Origin: Formicarius rufipectus | Lineage: Eukaryota; Chordata; Aves; Passeriformes; Formicariidae | DNA: 64,000 bases | Direction of reading: 5' to 3' | Assembly (NCBI GenBank): GCA_013399695.1 | Contig: VXAU01001251.1 | Span: 331,191 to 395,190 of the forward strand | Shown: in pieces, positions 25,931 through 39,700 of the stretch | How the letters are laid out: every line of letters starts with the position of its first letter | Numbering within the stretch: position 1 is the first letter of the stretch | Made by a program: the position numbers and the translations under genes | The notes under the pieces: generated by a model | Told to the model about the DNA's origin: nothing | Databases searched by the model: none | The model's input: only the letters and a program-made list of their open reading frames with translations

Positions 25931-26085
25931 TTATTGTTTACTGTTCTCCAAGTGTTTGTGTCCTCTGAAAACTTCACCATCCTTGCTAAAGATGTTGTGT
26001 AACATTTGACAGAAGGAGAGCTTGTAAGACTCACAGGAAAAAAACCCCTGTTTGATGATGATTTCCTATTAACAATTGCTTTTTA

Positions 26086-26160
26086 GGAGTACAGCTCTGG
26101 AAGAGACCTCCTGGGTCATTGAGTCTAATCCTCAGCTATTTCAAGTAACCACATCATACT
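26086..26160 (-). mobile_element. Short CR1 3'-end fragment
   Basis: GGAAGAGACCTCCTGGGTCATTGAG (in two parts), TCTAATCCTCAGC and the following AACCACATCAT match the terminal part of an older CR1 subfamily read on the minus strand. It is about 75 bases, separated from the degraded LINE piece at 25.55-25.93 kb. Its order relative to that piece is wrong for a single insertion, so these are probably two events. Confidence 0.6.
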
Positions 26161-27319
26161 ATTACTATTAGAAATCTAGTTCAATTTTAATCAATTTAAT
26201 ATGTGCTGCATTGGTTTTTATATAGTGCTGCTTTTGTAATCTGAATGCCATGTGATAGTAAATCATTGTCGTTATTTTATTTCTAATAATGACAAAACCC
26301 AGCTGAAGTGATTTTTATATACTGAAACTTCAGTCTAGAAACAATGAACCCCCTCAAAAAAGAGCCTGAGGTTTTTCTTTACTCATTTCAGATGAATTTT
26401 TTTAAAAATTAAAATAACAACTGAGCTGACACCAATAATGCACTGAGACATGCTGCTTTAAAAATAACACATGGGATGTTTTTAATAGGATAGTTCAAAG
26501 TCCCAAATGGATTTTTTCCTAAGGATGTTGATTCACAAGAATGGGAAGATTAGATGGCAGAGTTAATTGCTTTCTCCAGTACTTCCTTCCTCCCTTGTCC
26601 CAAAGGTTGCTCCCGCTGAGCTGCATGTGAAGTAACTTTTGTACTACAGTGACTTGTGTGTGCTTTGTTAAAATCACCCTGGTTGTAGATGATGGTTCCT
26701 CTGCAGTGCCACAGTCTCTAGGAAACAGAACAGGCAGCTGAGGGAGGTGCATGCCCTAACTGTCCCTGTTTAATCTGCTGGTTGCCCTGAGCGAAGAGTC
26801 CTAGGTCCAGGTTTCTGCTGGTCTGATGATGCTGTAGAAGGGCAGGCAGTCTCTGACACAGTGTCCTGCAGAAGTGACAATCTGGAGAGATGAGATGGCC
26901 AACGTAACCTGTTGATGAGTCCAGTGACAACCAATGGCATGTAGCACCTTGTGGTACTGATGATGTGCTTCCTCCCCTGTGTTCGACGCCCATCAATGAT
27001 CAAACAAGATGTCTTTGTGTGCGTCACAAGGAAGGACTACAGTACTCAAGCCAGATGTCTGTGTGTTCTGAGGATTTTGCTATATAACTTCCCTTCTGTT
27101 TGGTAAGTGGGAACTAGATGGAGCTTATTTGTTTATAGAGACTTTAATTTTTGTCAAAGTGTATTTAGGTAACACGTACATCCTTGTCATGGTTTTATGC
27201 CAGCCAGCAACCTGACCTCATAGAGCCACTTGCTCACTCTGCCCTTGTGGGAAAGGGAAGATAACTGGAAGACTAAAAGGGAGAAAACATGTAGGTTGAG
27301 ATAAAAACAGTTTGAAGGC

Positions 27320-27360
27320 AAAAAAACCAAAACAAAATAAAAAACAATCAAACAAAAACA
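27320..27360. repeat. A-rich low-complexity tract
   Basis: Interrupted A runs with C (AAAACAAAATAAAAAACAA type). It is the complementary composition to the T-rich tract at 9340-9587. No poly-A signal or retrocopy is recognisable upstream. Confidence 0.85.
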
Positions 27361-28497
27361 AGCCATGTATGTCAGCAGAGCAAAACAAGGAATTGATTCA
27401 CCACTTCCCATGGACTGGTAGGTGTTCAGCACCTCTAGAGAAGCAGGGCACCACCTTGCATAATGGTGACTTAAGAAGACGAATGACATCACTCCAAATG
27501 TCCTCCTCTTCCCCCTTTTCCAAAGCCTTATATGCTGAGCATGATACCATATGGTGTGGGATATCCCTTGGGTCAGCTGGGTACAGCTGTCTCAGCTGAG
27601 ACCCCTCCCAACTTCTTAGGCTCTCTCAACCTCCTCACTGGTGGGGTGTCACGAGGAGCAGAAAGGCCTTGACTCTGTGTAAGCACTGCTCAGTAGTAAT
27701 GAAAACATCACTGTGTTATTAACACTGTTTCCAGCACAAATCCAAAACACAGCCCCCTTACCATGTACTGTGAAGAAAATTAACTCTACCCCAGCCAAAA
27801 GCAGCACAACTTTTTAAATGTTGGAGACTGAGCCTTTCTGAGCTCATCTTTAGATTTGGGGATGGGAAAAATCTTTTTAATGTTTTCAACACTGTAGTGG
27901 TGTCAAATTTGCCTGTTTCCAAACTGACCACAACACTGATGCTAAGGTTTGAATAATTTCCCACCATATCTGAAGGAAATGGAGTTCTGACCTATTTACA
28001 TGTTGCAATGAGCCAGTTTCTGCTTCTGGTTGGTTTGGGCTGTATTTCAATATGAGATTATGAATTTCTGTTCTGAGCAAAATTTGTGGACATAAGGGCT
28101 CTGGCAATGTGCCAGAACATTGAATCTGAATTGAAACCAATTTTTGTGTGAATCAGAGTGAATGATCTATCCTGGATCACAGACATATACTCATCCTCAT
28201 TTATTTGATGAACTATACTTGTGAAAACCAGCGCACAGTGTTTGAGAGTTTCCTGCCTTACTGTCATGTCACGCATGTTTATGTGAGATGCTTTCATGTT
28301 GGTGCTGTGTCCAAACAAAGAACAGGAAAGATCCAAAAGGGGAGTTATTTGCTGCTGCTCAATATCCTCAGAAATATCAATCTTGCTACTTCTACAAACA
28401 TCTTTCATCAGGGACCTGTTCAGGTGGGGCTTCAGAGTGGAAAACATTTAGGCATGTGACTAAGGGGAGCCATTCTCTGCACAGTTGAGTCTGGTGG

Positions 28498-28531
28498 GAT
28501 GAAGGAACTGGTGTGATGAAGGAACTGGTGT
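28498..28531. repeat. 17-bp perfect tandem duplication
   Basis: GATGAAGGAACTGGTGT occurs twice in direct succession (28498-28514 and 28515-28531), followed by the start of a third unit (GATGG). It is a simple slippage-type duplication. Confidence 0.95.
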
Positions 28532-30977
28532 GATGGTGTGGGACTGGAGCCAACAGAGCATAATTGTAATCTCAGAACTTTTCCCTTTCTGTTTGATGGG
28601 GCTGTTGTTGGTCCTGGTAGACAGTGTTCAGAGGGACTACTTAGGAAGAATTTAGGACCTGAGGGATCTTTATGCTCTGCTAAGACTGTGCTCAAGCAGT
28701 TTTTAGAAAAAACCAACTGGTTTCTAGAATTGTATATTCACCAGCTGTGTTTTATTTGAATTCTGCTGGATGGAAGGACTTTCCCATTTTATCAGTGTTT
28801 GTTCCAAATGTAAATGTCCCAGAGAATTTAATTTCATTTTAGATTATTCTCCTGGCTCTGTCCAAGGACACATGCAGTTTTGTAATTGATAGGTTAGGAA
28901 GCCGCCTAGTTCTAGCTTTTTTTAAGCACCCTGATGTGGCCAAATGTCTACTTTCTACCCATGAAATATCCTACCTGAAGGCAGCTAAGGCACTTTATTG
29001 TCCATAGCCTCCCTTATACCTTAGTTTGCATCTCAGCACTGGGCTCATTCTCCCTTCCAAGCCTGGTGTGAAGACAAATACATTAAAAGAAGGTGAAGTG
29101 CTCAATTATTATGGTAATAGGTATGGTAATATGATAATCCTATAAATACCTAAGATATATATGTATATTTGGATTTTAGCAGAACCTGACTTACAACTAC
29201 AGCTTAAAAAAAAACCCCTACCATAACCTCCCATATAAATTCCATCTGTGAATATTTGATCAGATGCTATGTGGGTGGAAAAGTATGTTTCATTGCTATT
29301 GTGATTGCTTTCTTTCTTTAGCTTTTCATAAGTAATAAACGTGAAGAATGTCCCAATGCTTTTATGGTCTCCCAGTCAGTAATATTTTCTCTGAACCTGT
29401 ATGCGAATGTTTAATTCATTAAATGGTATCGTACGACTTTATGGTGAAGTCATAAATCTGTTCTGTTGCATTGTTTATTGGAAAATATTCAATCCCATGC
29501 AAAGCACTATAGCTTGCTTCCCTTGATTGTCTTTTGGTGGCTGCTTACCACTTTTTCTTAGGTTGTTTTCTCCCTCTGCTTCCAAATTTTTCATTCTACT
29601 TTACAGTAGTGAATCCCACTGGTTTGAAAAGAGGACTTGTAAACAAGTGCATGTACCTGACAATAAGGAAGATACAGTTTGTCCTGCCTTTTACTTCTGA
29701 GCTATTTGCTCAGATTTTCAGGATGAATGTCAGTACAGAGGTGTTGGAATAATTCCTTGTGGGCATGAGACACCTGTGTTGACACTTGAGGCAAAATAAC
29801 CCAAAAAAACATTCTTTTAAGTTTCTCCATAGTCATTCCCAGTGTTAGCAAGGCTTAACAAGGATTATGTGCCACAAGCAATATCACATACTGCCATCCT
29901 TCTCTGCTTTTCTTTTCTTTTAAAGGAAATGCTTTGCTTTTCCTTTACTCATGGTCATGAATTATCCTATAGGGCCTTAAGGAAACATCTCTGGAGACCT
30001 GGACATAGGTATCACTAATCTGAAAAGCTCCTAGGAAAGCAGCTGGATAACAAGAACAGAGGTTGCTTAAATCTCTGCAGAAAAGTAAGAAGCCTGCACA
30101 ATCTACCAGAGGGATCCAAGGTTTGGCTATGATTATGGACCAAACACCTGTCCAGATTGATGATAAATCAGGTGCTCTGTCTAGACTTCTGTGGCCATAT
30201 TTTTTGCCAGAATCCCACTGAAAAGGAGTCAAAGCCTGCATACCCATGAATGGCACCCCAAGGGACTAGTGAAGATGCTCCCTGCTTGTGGCTCTTTGCA
30301 GCTGTTTATCTGTGAGACTATCAGCACACACAGCTGTGAGATAGACAGGGCAAGTTGCCCAGTGCTTGACTGTTCCACACTCTCTTGGAAACTACCTTTG
30401 GATCCTCCTTCCTGAGCTACGCTGTACTCTCTGTGGTCACAGCGAGGCTTGTGGAGCAGTAATTATTACTGAAGATGTGTTGGTGGACCTTTGATGAATT
30501 TTTAGTGGTTTAACATCTGCACCACAGAAACTGCTCAGGCAATTGAAGATAGGTGGCAGCTTCTTGGCAGTGTCAGCAGAAACACTCAAAAGAAGAGATT
30601 AATCCTTAACTCCAAAACTGCCTCAGAGTTCTATAAGTTATTAAAAAATTGTCCTTCTCCTGCTATGTCTCTTGCTTGTGGCTGCAACTGCCTTGGATCT
30701 CTTCAGTCCTCACGCTCTGATTTCCAGAGAAGTCATCAGTAAAGCTTCAGTCCAGCAAGATATGATATCACCATTATGGCATCATTAGGTATAATGGTAA
30801 AGCTCATGTCTGTGCCTAAAAGTGATTTTTCTAAGTGCCTAGGTACTACCAGGAGCCACAGGATAGAACTGAGTAAGAAAACACTGTTTTTAAAAACACA
30901 CACATGTGCTCATGCATAGTTTATTGAATCCAGTGAGCTCCTTTAAATAAAGTGGGCACGTGCTTAAGTGCACTGCC

Positions 30978-33900
30978 TTTTTTTTTTTTTTTTTTTGGTT
31001 GTGTCTTTAAAGTCTCCTGTACTTTTACAGAATGATTACATTTGCATCAAGGAATGTCCTCTATATAAAGGGTGGGATTCCAATGTATTTTCAGGAAAGT
31101 GAACCATGCAATTATCTTGCAGGACCAGTGCAGGCGCCAGAACGAGGAGGTGTGGTAAAGCGGAATGCGTGATTGATTTCTTTTCTATTCCAGAGCTGGC
31201 TGAAATGCCTGCCACAGCTGTTAGCTTACACTGCTTACAAGAGTGAGGAATCAATCTCACCAGATGTTGTTCATTTCCTCTGTTGTTGTGTGGCCAGCTC
31301 TGTTATACAGAGGATGCAGGGGGTGGAGGGGAGGGAGCGAAAAGAAAAGGGGGAAAATCTCGGTCTAAATTACACAAGAGGGCCCAGTGTGGGAATTCAA
31401 CGTAAACGAGGAACACAAGAATGAGCCATGACTGAGAAAGTGGAAGCTGGACAGACAGAGCCTACTCATCTGTGAGTCTGATTCATTTGCTGGGGAGCAC
31501 GGTGGACTATGTCCCCTGTGAGACCGTACATGACTATCTTATGAGTTCTCCTGAAAGTTAATGTTTTCAATTAAAAAGATGCAGGAGGTACATGGGGAGG
31601 TTTTGGTAGCAGATGATTCAAAGCCACATCTGCCAGCTGCATCATGTGCTGCGTTGGGTGAATCTGTGGAGCACTTACACACATGTGTAGGGTCACTGAG
31701 CAACATTGGAGGAAGCGATCACGGTGACAGTGTGATGTGCTGCTACCACAAACAAACCGCCTGGGTGCTTGGGGTCCTGCAAATGCCAACACCATTTCAC
31801 ATCACCTTTCCCAAGACTGGAACAAGGTCCTGTGCTGAGAGATGCAGCTGGGGAGACGAATCACGACATAGGAGGCATCTGATTCTGAAAAGCAGCTGAG
31901 ATATTAAGCCCCTCTTTGGGCTTTTTAAACTAAAGCTAGGTGTCTTCTGTAGATCCCTTAAATTTTTCTTTGCCTGTGTGACTGGTTGAAAGGAAATAAG
32001 CAAAAAAACAGAGGAAAGGACATTCAAACAAGGAGAGCACTGTAAGCTAAGGGTAAAGCTTCGCCAAGAGAAATATGAAATGAGCATCATTTGCAGCTGA
32101 GCTGTAGAGATTCCACAGACCAGGAGAGGGCATGATGATATCTGCTTCCTTTGGAGAAAAGATGTTCTAGTAGAGTTGAACCCTGACTTAATGATCATCA
32201 TTTGCTCTGAAAAACCACCTCAAAGTGAATTGATTCCTGATGTACACCTTTTTGACACGCTCTTTTGCACATTCAGCATCTCTTTGCAGTATGGACCATG
32301 TAGGTTCCTGCCTCTGCTTCTCTACCAGCCTTAGCAAGTGTGAGGAGAAGGGGCATGCTCATGGAGCTACTGCCATGGGAGATTAGACAAAGTAACTGCT
32401 CACAAACAAGCTGTGGTTTGAGCTCAGTGAGGAAGGGTTAGTGCCATGCTTTGTGACCTTCTATTTAAAACACCTGAAAAAAAGCCCATGTCTCTTCAGT
32501 ATAGCATTTTATGCATTCTTAGTAAAAACAAAAATCACAATGATCTAAAAACCAAAAAAAGAAAAAAGATTTTAAAACAGTAAAAAACACAAAGCTGCTT
32601 TGGTTTTACCTGAAGTGTTTGGCCTACAATCACGCAAATATTCTGTGGAAGAAAATAAAAGACAATATGGAGAGGATGATGAGAGAATCATGACAGATTA
32701 AGATGTTTCTCTCTTGAGATACAGCCACCAATACTGAGTAAGGAACAGTCAGCTTCTTGTCTTTTGGCCTTAGGACATATATACTTGTTGAGTGAGAACT
32801 GGGATAGAAACTGGACCATAATTCTCCCAATAATGTTGTGGTGTTACATGATGTACTACCATGTCCAACCTGCAGGTATGCACCAAGATGGACCTACTCT
32901 AAGATGTCTTCTCATGAAGTAGTAACTTATGCCACAGATGGGAGACTGAGTTATATGGAACACTCATTTCACTGTTGTGCCAGTTTCTGCAGTTTTGGTT
33001 AACAAAAGGAGTACAGCTTAACACAGGAACCTTTGAGTTGAAAGTAAAGCAAAGATTCTGTTCTCCAGCTGCAAGGATGCAAAGCTCTGAGTCAAACTGT
33101 TGACATCAGTGCAGATAATCTAGATTTACACCAGTGCAAAATGTGGTCATTGAGATGGATTAGCTGAAGTGATTCCTTTAGGGTGAAATAAATGCTCTCA
33201 CGAGGCATGTTAGGGGCTCTGGTGAAAGGACTTATTGTATGGATCCTGGGAATGTGGATGAGACATCCGATGCTCTATAGTTACATTGGTCAGATCCTCG
33301 CTATTGCTCAAAGCAACCTGGAAGTTATTCCTTGAGGTCCATCAAACAATTTCCTTTTTGGTTACAATTATAGTCAACCAAATCTTACTTTGTCCATGAC
33401 TTGAATAAGCTGCTCTGAACATCACCTAGAATATCACTTGCTGTAGTTTGCAAATTCTTTTATGCAATCTATGAGGTGTGCCAAGGGGACCTGATCCTTC
33501 ACTGCCAAAGCTGGCAGCTTCTGGTAAGTCCTCTGCTTTATGTAAACCTCCTTTGTCATCACTGAAAGACAGAAAATGCATGTGCAGTTTGAAGCAACGG
33601 TTACAATTACATGGAAAGAAAATGACAGGAGCAGCTGTCATATTTTTAACAAAACTTGGTCACTGCGGATATGAAACCTGAGAACTTGCATAAGAGACTC
33701 ACTCCAGTGAGTGTTGGTTTAGTCCACAGAGCAGCTGCAGGAAAGGGGGCATTTCACCGCTTCTCTGGAGCTCCTTGTCTGGGGAATTGTGGCTGCAGGT
33801 TCCCGAGGGTCCCCTGGTGTTTTGCGCAATCTATCTTTAGAGAACTGCAAGTTAATTTCTGAGAAGGGCACTGGCTTTGAGCAGGGACTACCTCTAAACT

Positions 33901-36768
33901 GACAAACCACTTCCTGCAATCGTTAACTGAATGAAGATCTTGCTGTCCCCTTCACTCCCCTGGTAAGACCCCCCCTCCCATCCCTTCACCCGCTCTTTGG
34001 CTTGGCATCAAGAAATGTTGTTAAAGACAAGAGGGCATGACAGGTTGAAATGATATTAGTTCATAGGATTCCTTCTTGCCTGTATCTTCTATGAAGAGCT
34101 CTGGTATCAGTCCCATTGGCTTTCTGAAGGAGTTAAAGCCATGACAATTCCAGGCTGAATTCCAGTCCTGGGGAAGAAGGTGCTTATATGCCTGTGCATT
34201 TTGGTGCTTCCTTTGTATGTCAACAAGCACAACCCTCTAAAACTGATGCAAAAGGGCATTGTAATTTTTGGCCAAATTGTGGGAAGTAATAGATCACCTG
34301 CAACTCCTGGGACATACCCTTCTAAAAAGATCTGGTCTGTATCAGCTTCCATTCAAGGGTCTGGCAAACCCCTGCAATCATCAGGGCTGACTTCAGTGCT
34401 TCTTGTAGTAATTGAGAAAAAGAACAGAAAAACAGCTCTGAATTCTTTCTGTTCAATTGCATTCTTGGTAATGGTGGGTCTTTTTTTTTAATTTTGTTTG
34501 TTCCCAGATATGTGATCTTCTAACATCTACTTCACTCAATCTTGGCATCCATGTGTCTCCAAAGTGACTTTCTACTGAGTCAGATTTACAAGTGGTTACC
34601 TAGTACACATTGTCCTCTCCATAGGTTCCTGGTCCTCACTATTTGAAGGTGCCCAGCCTGTGATGCATAGTCCCCGTGATGCATGTAATGACTGGAAATG
34701 TTAGCTAAATAACATTTTTCAATTATGGATAAATTAATTTATTTAGAGAATTCTTTTCTTTCATTTTTAAGATTCCAGCTTCATTGCAGAAACCAATTAG
34801 CCCTATATGCATGAAACACTTGGGTACCTTAAGACTACAAACACACCTCTACTCAAGCTCTTCTACTTTATTTTTGTTATATAAGCTCCACTAAAACATG
34901 ACCTTTGCTTCTTAACTTAAATGGCCATCACAAAAACTATCTCTCACAACAAGAACATAAATGTTTTGTCTGTTTTTACACACAAATATAAAGAAACGTT
35001 TGGGATCAAATATGATCCCAACAAGAAGCAAGGAAGAACTAAGAAGGGAAAATGTGCTCTGTATTAGTATCCAACGATGGAAAATGCATGGAGGAATGCA
35101 CAGCATGAGTAGAAGAAGCCAAAATCAAGAATACATGCAAGTATAGAAGAAGCCCTTTGATTTTCCATTAAACTTTGAAAGCTACCTATAGATGTTTGCT
35201 TTTTATACTGATGACATTTACAGAGCTGAAGTGCTATGTGTTAGAAGATCTTCCAAAGGCTGGTAACTTCTGTCCCAAAAAACGATCTGGAAGCCTCTAC
35301 TACTACTGATGCTGTATGTGCAGAACACGCAAGAACAAATGGCCAGGCATAGCTTATCATCCCTTTCCAGTTGGGATGGGGACCCAAAATGGTGCATTTT
35401 AATGCTTGCAGAGGATGGGCTGAAGAAGTGCATAAATCACTATAGTATCAGCTGTTTTGATTCAGTATTTCCTAAGTGTGCAGAGCATCTGAAAGCAAGA
35501 TGAGCCTTTCAATCAGCAAAATAGACAGAACCAGTGAAGAATTTTTCAGCAGAACAGTTTTTTCATTGGGAAGTGACATTTCTTTAGAATAAGAACTTTC
35601 CCTGGCAACACACCAGTTAGAACAAAACTTGTCAATGTTGTTGGTGACAAAGCTGTAAACTCCAGAGGTTTATAAAACTGCATAGGAAATACATACAGAC
35701 ACGTAGCTTGAATGCATTCTGCAATATTTACCCCCCAGGAGTCTGGAGTGTATAGAGGCAGGCGTTTGCTCCCACCAAAAGCACTTGGAATGTTTCCATC
35801 TTTCTTAATGGAAGCAAGATCAGACTCTGAGTATTGAAAACACAGAGGCAGATAGTGTGAGCCCAGGGGAGTTGCTCATTTGTTTGGCCATTGCTGCATC
35901 TGTGCCGGATACTCACATTAGCTGCAATATTCATTTTTCAGTAGGAAGTCATTGATGACAAATTGCAGTTCAGTTCATAAATGTACCAGAGCCTTCATTG
36001 GCCCTTTGGCAAAGCCAGGGCTGAGAACCGTATCTGTTTCTATTGCTGAAAGCAATATGTAGAATTGTTTTTTAGATAAGTAGATAAAATATGCTGTGAA
36101 CACAGGCAGGATTGTGTGACCCCATGGTTTGCACAGGGGCTGTCTGTTAAGCTGCCTTTCCCCCATGCAACTCACACGAGATCAACAGGCTGTGGCTCAA
36201 AGCCCATCGTGCACCTTGGGGTATTGGAACCCTCTGCCCCCATGTCTGAGAACATCCTGCCAAGTGTGGCCAGAAGGCACCTGCAGTGAGATTGGTATAA
36301 GCCGCATTTTGAATATTTCACTAGAAGTGGAATGTTTACAGGTCCCTGAGAAGAGCAGGAAGCATGGGTGAGACTAGGTGGCCATGGTGGCTCTGAGAGG
36401 GGCCTGAGAGTGGGCCATGGGGAGCCCTCAGTCCATCAGCAGTGTCTGAGCTTAATGCAGTGGCTCCCTGGTGTCACAGAAGGACATTGACAGAGACACT
36501 GAGAGAAAGCAGGCCAAGAACGTGTCTCTGTAAGGCCTTTCTGAACTCTGCCTCTCCAAATTGTGCGTTTATCATCCCTTTTTGCATTTTTAATTCTAAC
36601 TTGCAAATGCTCCATTTAATAATGGTGGTGTTATTAATGGTATAATTTTCACCTAAGCACTTAGTCAGTTGTCTAATGGAAGGAAAAGTGTATTAAACCA
36701 CTCTTATAGCCTCTGACCTAGGACTACAAAACTGCCTCAAGCGGCAGACTAAGGTTAGACTAAATGCA
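30978..36768. other. Unique non-coding stretch
   Basis: It begins with a 19-base T run (30978-30996). No repeat family or gene is recognised. The segment at about 31100-31300 is locally GC-richer and contains spaced CAGCTG and ATCAATC cores. The segment at 36540-36660 contains repeated TAAT/ATTA cores around a TTTAATAATGG motif. Either may be regulatory. The ORFs (up to 134 codons near 31.8-32.2 kb) show no domain. Confidence 0.4.
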
Positions 36769-39700
36769 AGTGTGCTGGTTTGCAGGTCTGTCTATTAAGA
36801 TATTTTTCACCCACCCACTGCCAGAGTCTCCCACCTTGAACCCAACACATTGGGTCATAAAGTCCTTTGACTTAAATTCCTCAGCAAATTATACATGCAG
36901 AAGAAAACCTATTAAGACATTCAGACCCCAAAGGAAAGTTCAGCTACTCATGATGAGCTTTTCTGGTTAGCATAGAGAGCAGCAGTGACTTCTGAGAAAG
37001 GTACCTATATCTCATTTAACCTGTTCAAGAGGACAGAGCTAATTTCCAGTCAGTTTGTCCCTGCTGCAGCAGAGGTTGTCATTGTATGAAGCTGTACCCC
37101 CATCTTGCTTGTGCAACTATCCCTCCTTGGTGCTCTGCTTCCTTGGCTAGTCTCCCATCCTCTCCACCTCTCTGCTCCCTTTTCTCCTCTCTTAAGAAAG
37201 TTCAGCTTCTCAGTGTAAAACAATAGAAATCAGGGCATGAAGGGTCAAGTCTATCCCCCTTGGCCACAGAAATTCATCTATACCTAAATTTGTGAATGAG
37301 GAAGAGGAAGAAGGGGTAGAGAGGCTGTCAGGCTCCAAGCTGCTTTTGGCTTGGATCTGATTAGTACCAAGCACAGATGTTAAGCACCTCTTTGCTGTCA
37401 GATTTTCCATTCAGTGTGTGTCCTTAATAGAGGCAGAAACTATTTTTGGTTGCAACACAATCAGCTATCTTTATCAAGGGGGTTTCTACAGCGACCATTT
37501 GTGTAGCAGCCAAGTACTTCCCAGACAGATTTGGTCTTCATGGCAGGAATGAGAAAGCCTTTCTCTGACAAATTATTTAAAAATAGTATGGGTAGATGTA
37601 TTACACCTTATAAAAACCTAGGCAGCTGTTGCTAAGTACAAAGTCAGGCAGCAAAATGATAGACAAAAGATGGTTTATGTTTTACGAGAAGTTTTCAAAC
37701 ATAAAAGATCACTTCTTTCAAAACTGATTTTTTTAGAAAAATGATGCCTTTGAAAAGTTTTGTTTGCAATTCACTTATACATTCCAGATACACAACCCAC
37801 AAAATAAGCATCTTGAACTTGAGAGCCTCACTTCAGTTTACATGATTCCAGTCAGTAATTATTGATATTAAATTTCTGTAAGTAACATCTAAGCTAAGTT
37901 TGGTTTGTCTGCAGAAAGTTTTGCACCATGTAAATCAATTTAGAAATCTGCTAAGTAAATCTGATGCAAGTTTAGTTATAGCAAATATTTTAGCTAATAA
38001 ATTTCTTGCAACTGGGTTTTATCTTTTCTGTATGCGTGGATGAAACTCAAGTGCTCTGAAAGCCTCAGTGGATAAATAATAAATGATGCTAAATAGCTTT
38101 TTGATACATAATAATATCATAACTTTAAAATGTTTTTTTGGTTCTTTTTTTACCAGGACTAGAAATGAGTGTAGTGTGTCCCTCTGGGAAGTTATTAAAT
38201 ACAAAGAAAAAAACAGCTATTTCTAGTGTTGGAAGCTGGTGAATGCATCTCTCACCACACTTTGGTTCCTGCTAATCATTTACACTCATCTCTTAAGCCC
38301 TTCCAAAGGGGCTGTAAATTATTGCCAGCTCAGGGTGTTGTATCTACCTTATCACAGGTGAAAATAAACTGCAAAGCAATGAAGATTTAGATCTCTGGTA
38401 AACACATGCACAGAAAGGCTGCTACTTCAGCTTACCAGACACCTTTATTTTGCTTCACTCCATCGTAACCTCATTTTTAATGTCTTAACCCCCTCTTGGC
38501 TGATCTTTCGCCCTATATATCAGAGGTCTGCTCTCTCTTGTTGTGTGTCCATAAAGCTTTCTTCCTCAGATTAATCTCCATTTAGACTTCAAGTGTTTCC
38601 CTGCTCACTAAACTGTTTAGTGATCCCTTGTGACTGTGTGGCTTTTTATTGGTGCTTTTGGGTTTTTAGGCAATCCAAAGCCTAGCCAAAGCTGAAATCA
38701 CTTAACTGATGTGGTCAAGTGGAGCACTGTCAGTGCTACAGGTGAATAATATTTCTTAATCCATTTCCAATTATATATAAGTAAATGTAAAAATCTCTTA
38801 AAATGGCTTTATTATAACCCTAGATAATTATGTAAAATGCCAAATTTCCCCCTCTGTGATAATTTTAAATGAAAGTTAGACTTGACTCTTGATTTTCCTT
38901 CCTGTCAGGAGCTGAAGACATAATACCTGTTTCCCCCTTTCCCCTTCCATTTGCAGAGGCAATATCCTTCCTTTCAACAAACCTGATGTCCTCACACAAT
39001 CTTAGCACCTCACAGAGCTTTTGCCTGCTCCTCTGCTGCAAGCTGTGTCTTGGCTCCTGGGACACACCCAGGACAAAGAAGCAGTGCTGGCCATCAGGTT
39101 TGACAAATGAGACCTGCAACCTCAGGCACAGTAGTTCAGAAATGTTCCTTGCAATATTTGTCAAAAGCTTTGAAAAAGTCTCTTTCATAAGGACTGAAAG
39201 AAACCTACTGTGGTGGCAAACAGGTTTTTTTTCCTGTGCACTGAATGGACGTGGGGAAAGCAGGGTGAGTATGCCCCTATGGGTTTAAAAGTGGATCTAT
39301 AAAATCTGCAGAAAGAGGTTGGGAATGTGGCCTTTATTTCAGCATGTATTTACTAACTTTTTAACCTATATATCCCTTTCTATCTTGTAGTGGGTACACA
39401 ATGCATTTTTAGGTTTTCAACACATTCAGAAATTTGAAAACATGACATGTAACATCACAGAGGAATCTCGACTTGCTCTTGGTTGGACCAAACACTTTAA
39501 ATTCAGTGTGTAAGCCCTGCCTGGTATGTTAACAGGGTAATCCACAGAATCAGTAGCTCCCATCTCCCCTACATTATCAAAGAAAATGGAATATGTGGCC
39601 TCTTAATGTCCCAGATATTTCCATAGAACAGGGGAATGATGAGATTTGAAAAAAGGGAGGCTTGGACCATGAAGAGGAAGTGGATTTGAGACAGAATTAG

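Larger units (their letters stand above)
26161..30977. other. Unique non-coding stretch
   Basis: No gene is recognised. It contains an A-rich (CAAA-type) tract at 27320-27360 and a 17-base tandem duplication at 28498-28531, both listed separately. ORFs of 100-129 codons near 27.3, 28.1-28.4 and 30.0 kb overlap on opposite strands and show no domains. Confidence 0.4.

Noticed and set aside
27300..27360. A-rich tract as a processed-pseudogene tail
   Set aside because: No recognisable coding remnant or polyadenylation signal upstream and no target duplication.
31797..32201. 134-codon minus-strand ORF
   Set aside because: No domain or conserved motif and no support from context.
36769..36790. 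TGTGCTGGTTT, identical to the complement of the LTR 3' edge
   Set aside because: The match stops after about 11 bases; the rest does not align with either LTR.
38500..38640. TATA plus CATAAAGC arrangement resembling an LTR promoter/poly-A region
   Set aside because: No TG...CA termini, target duplication or second copy in the window.
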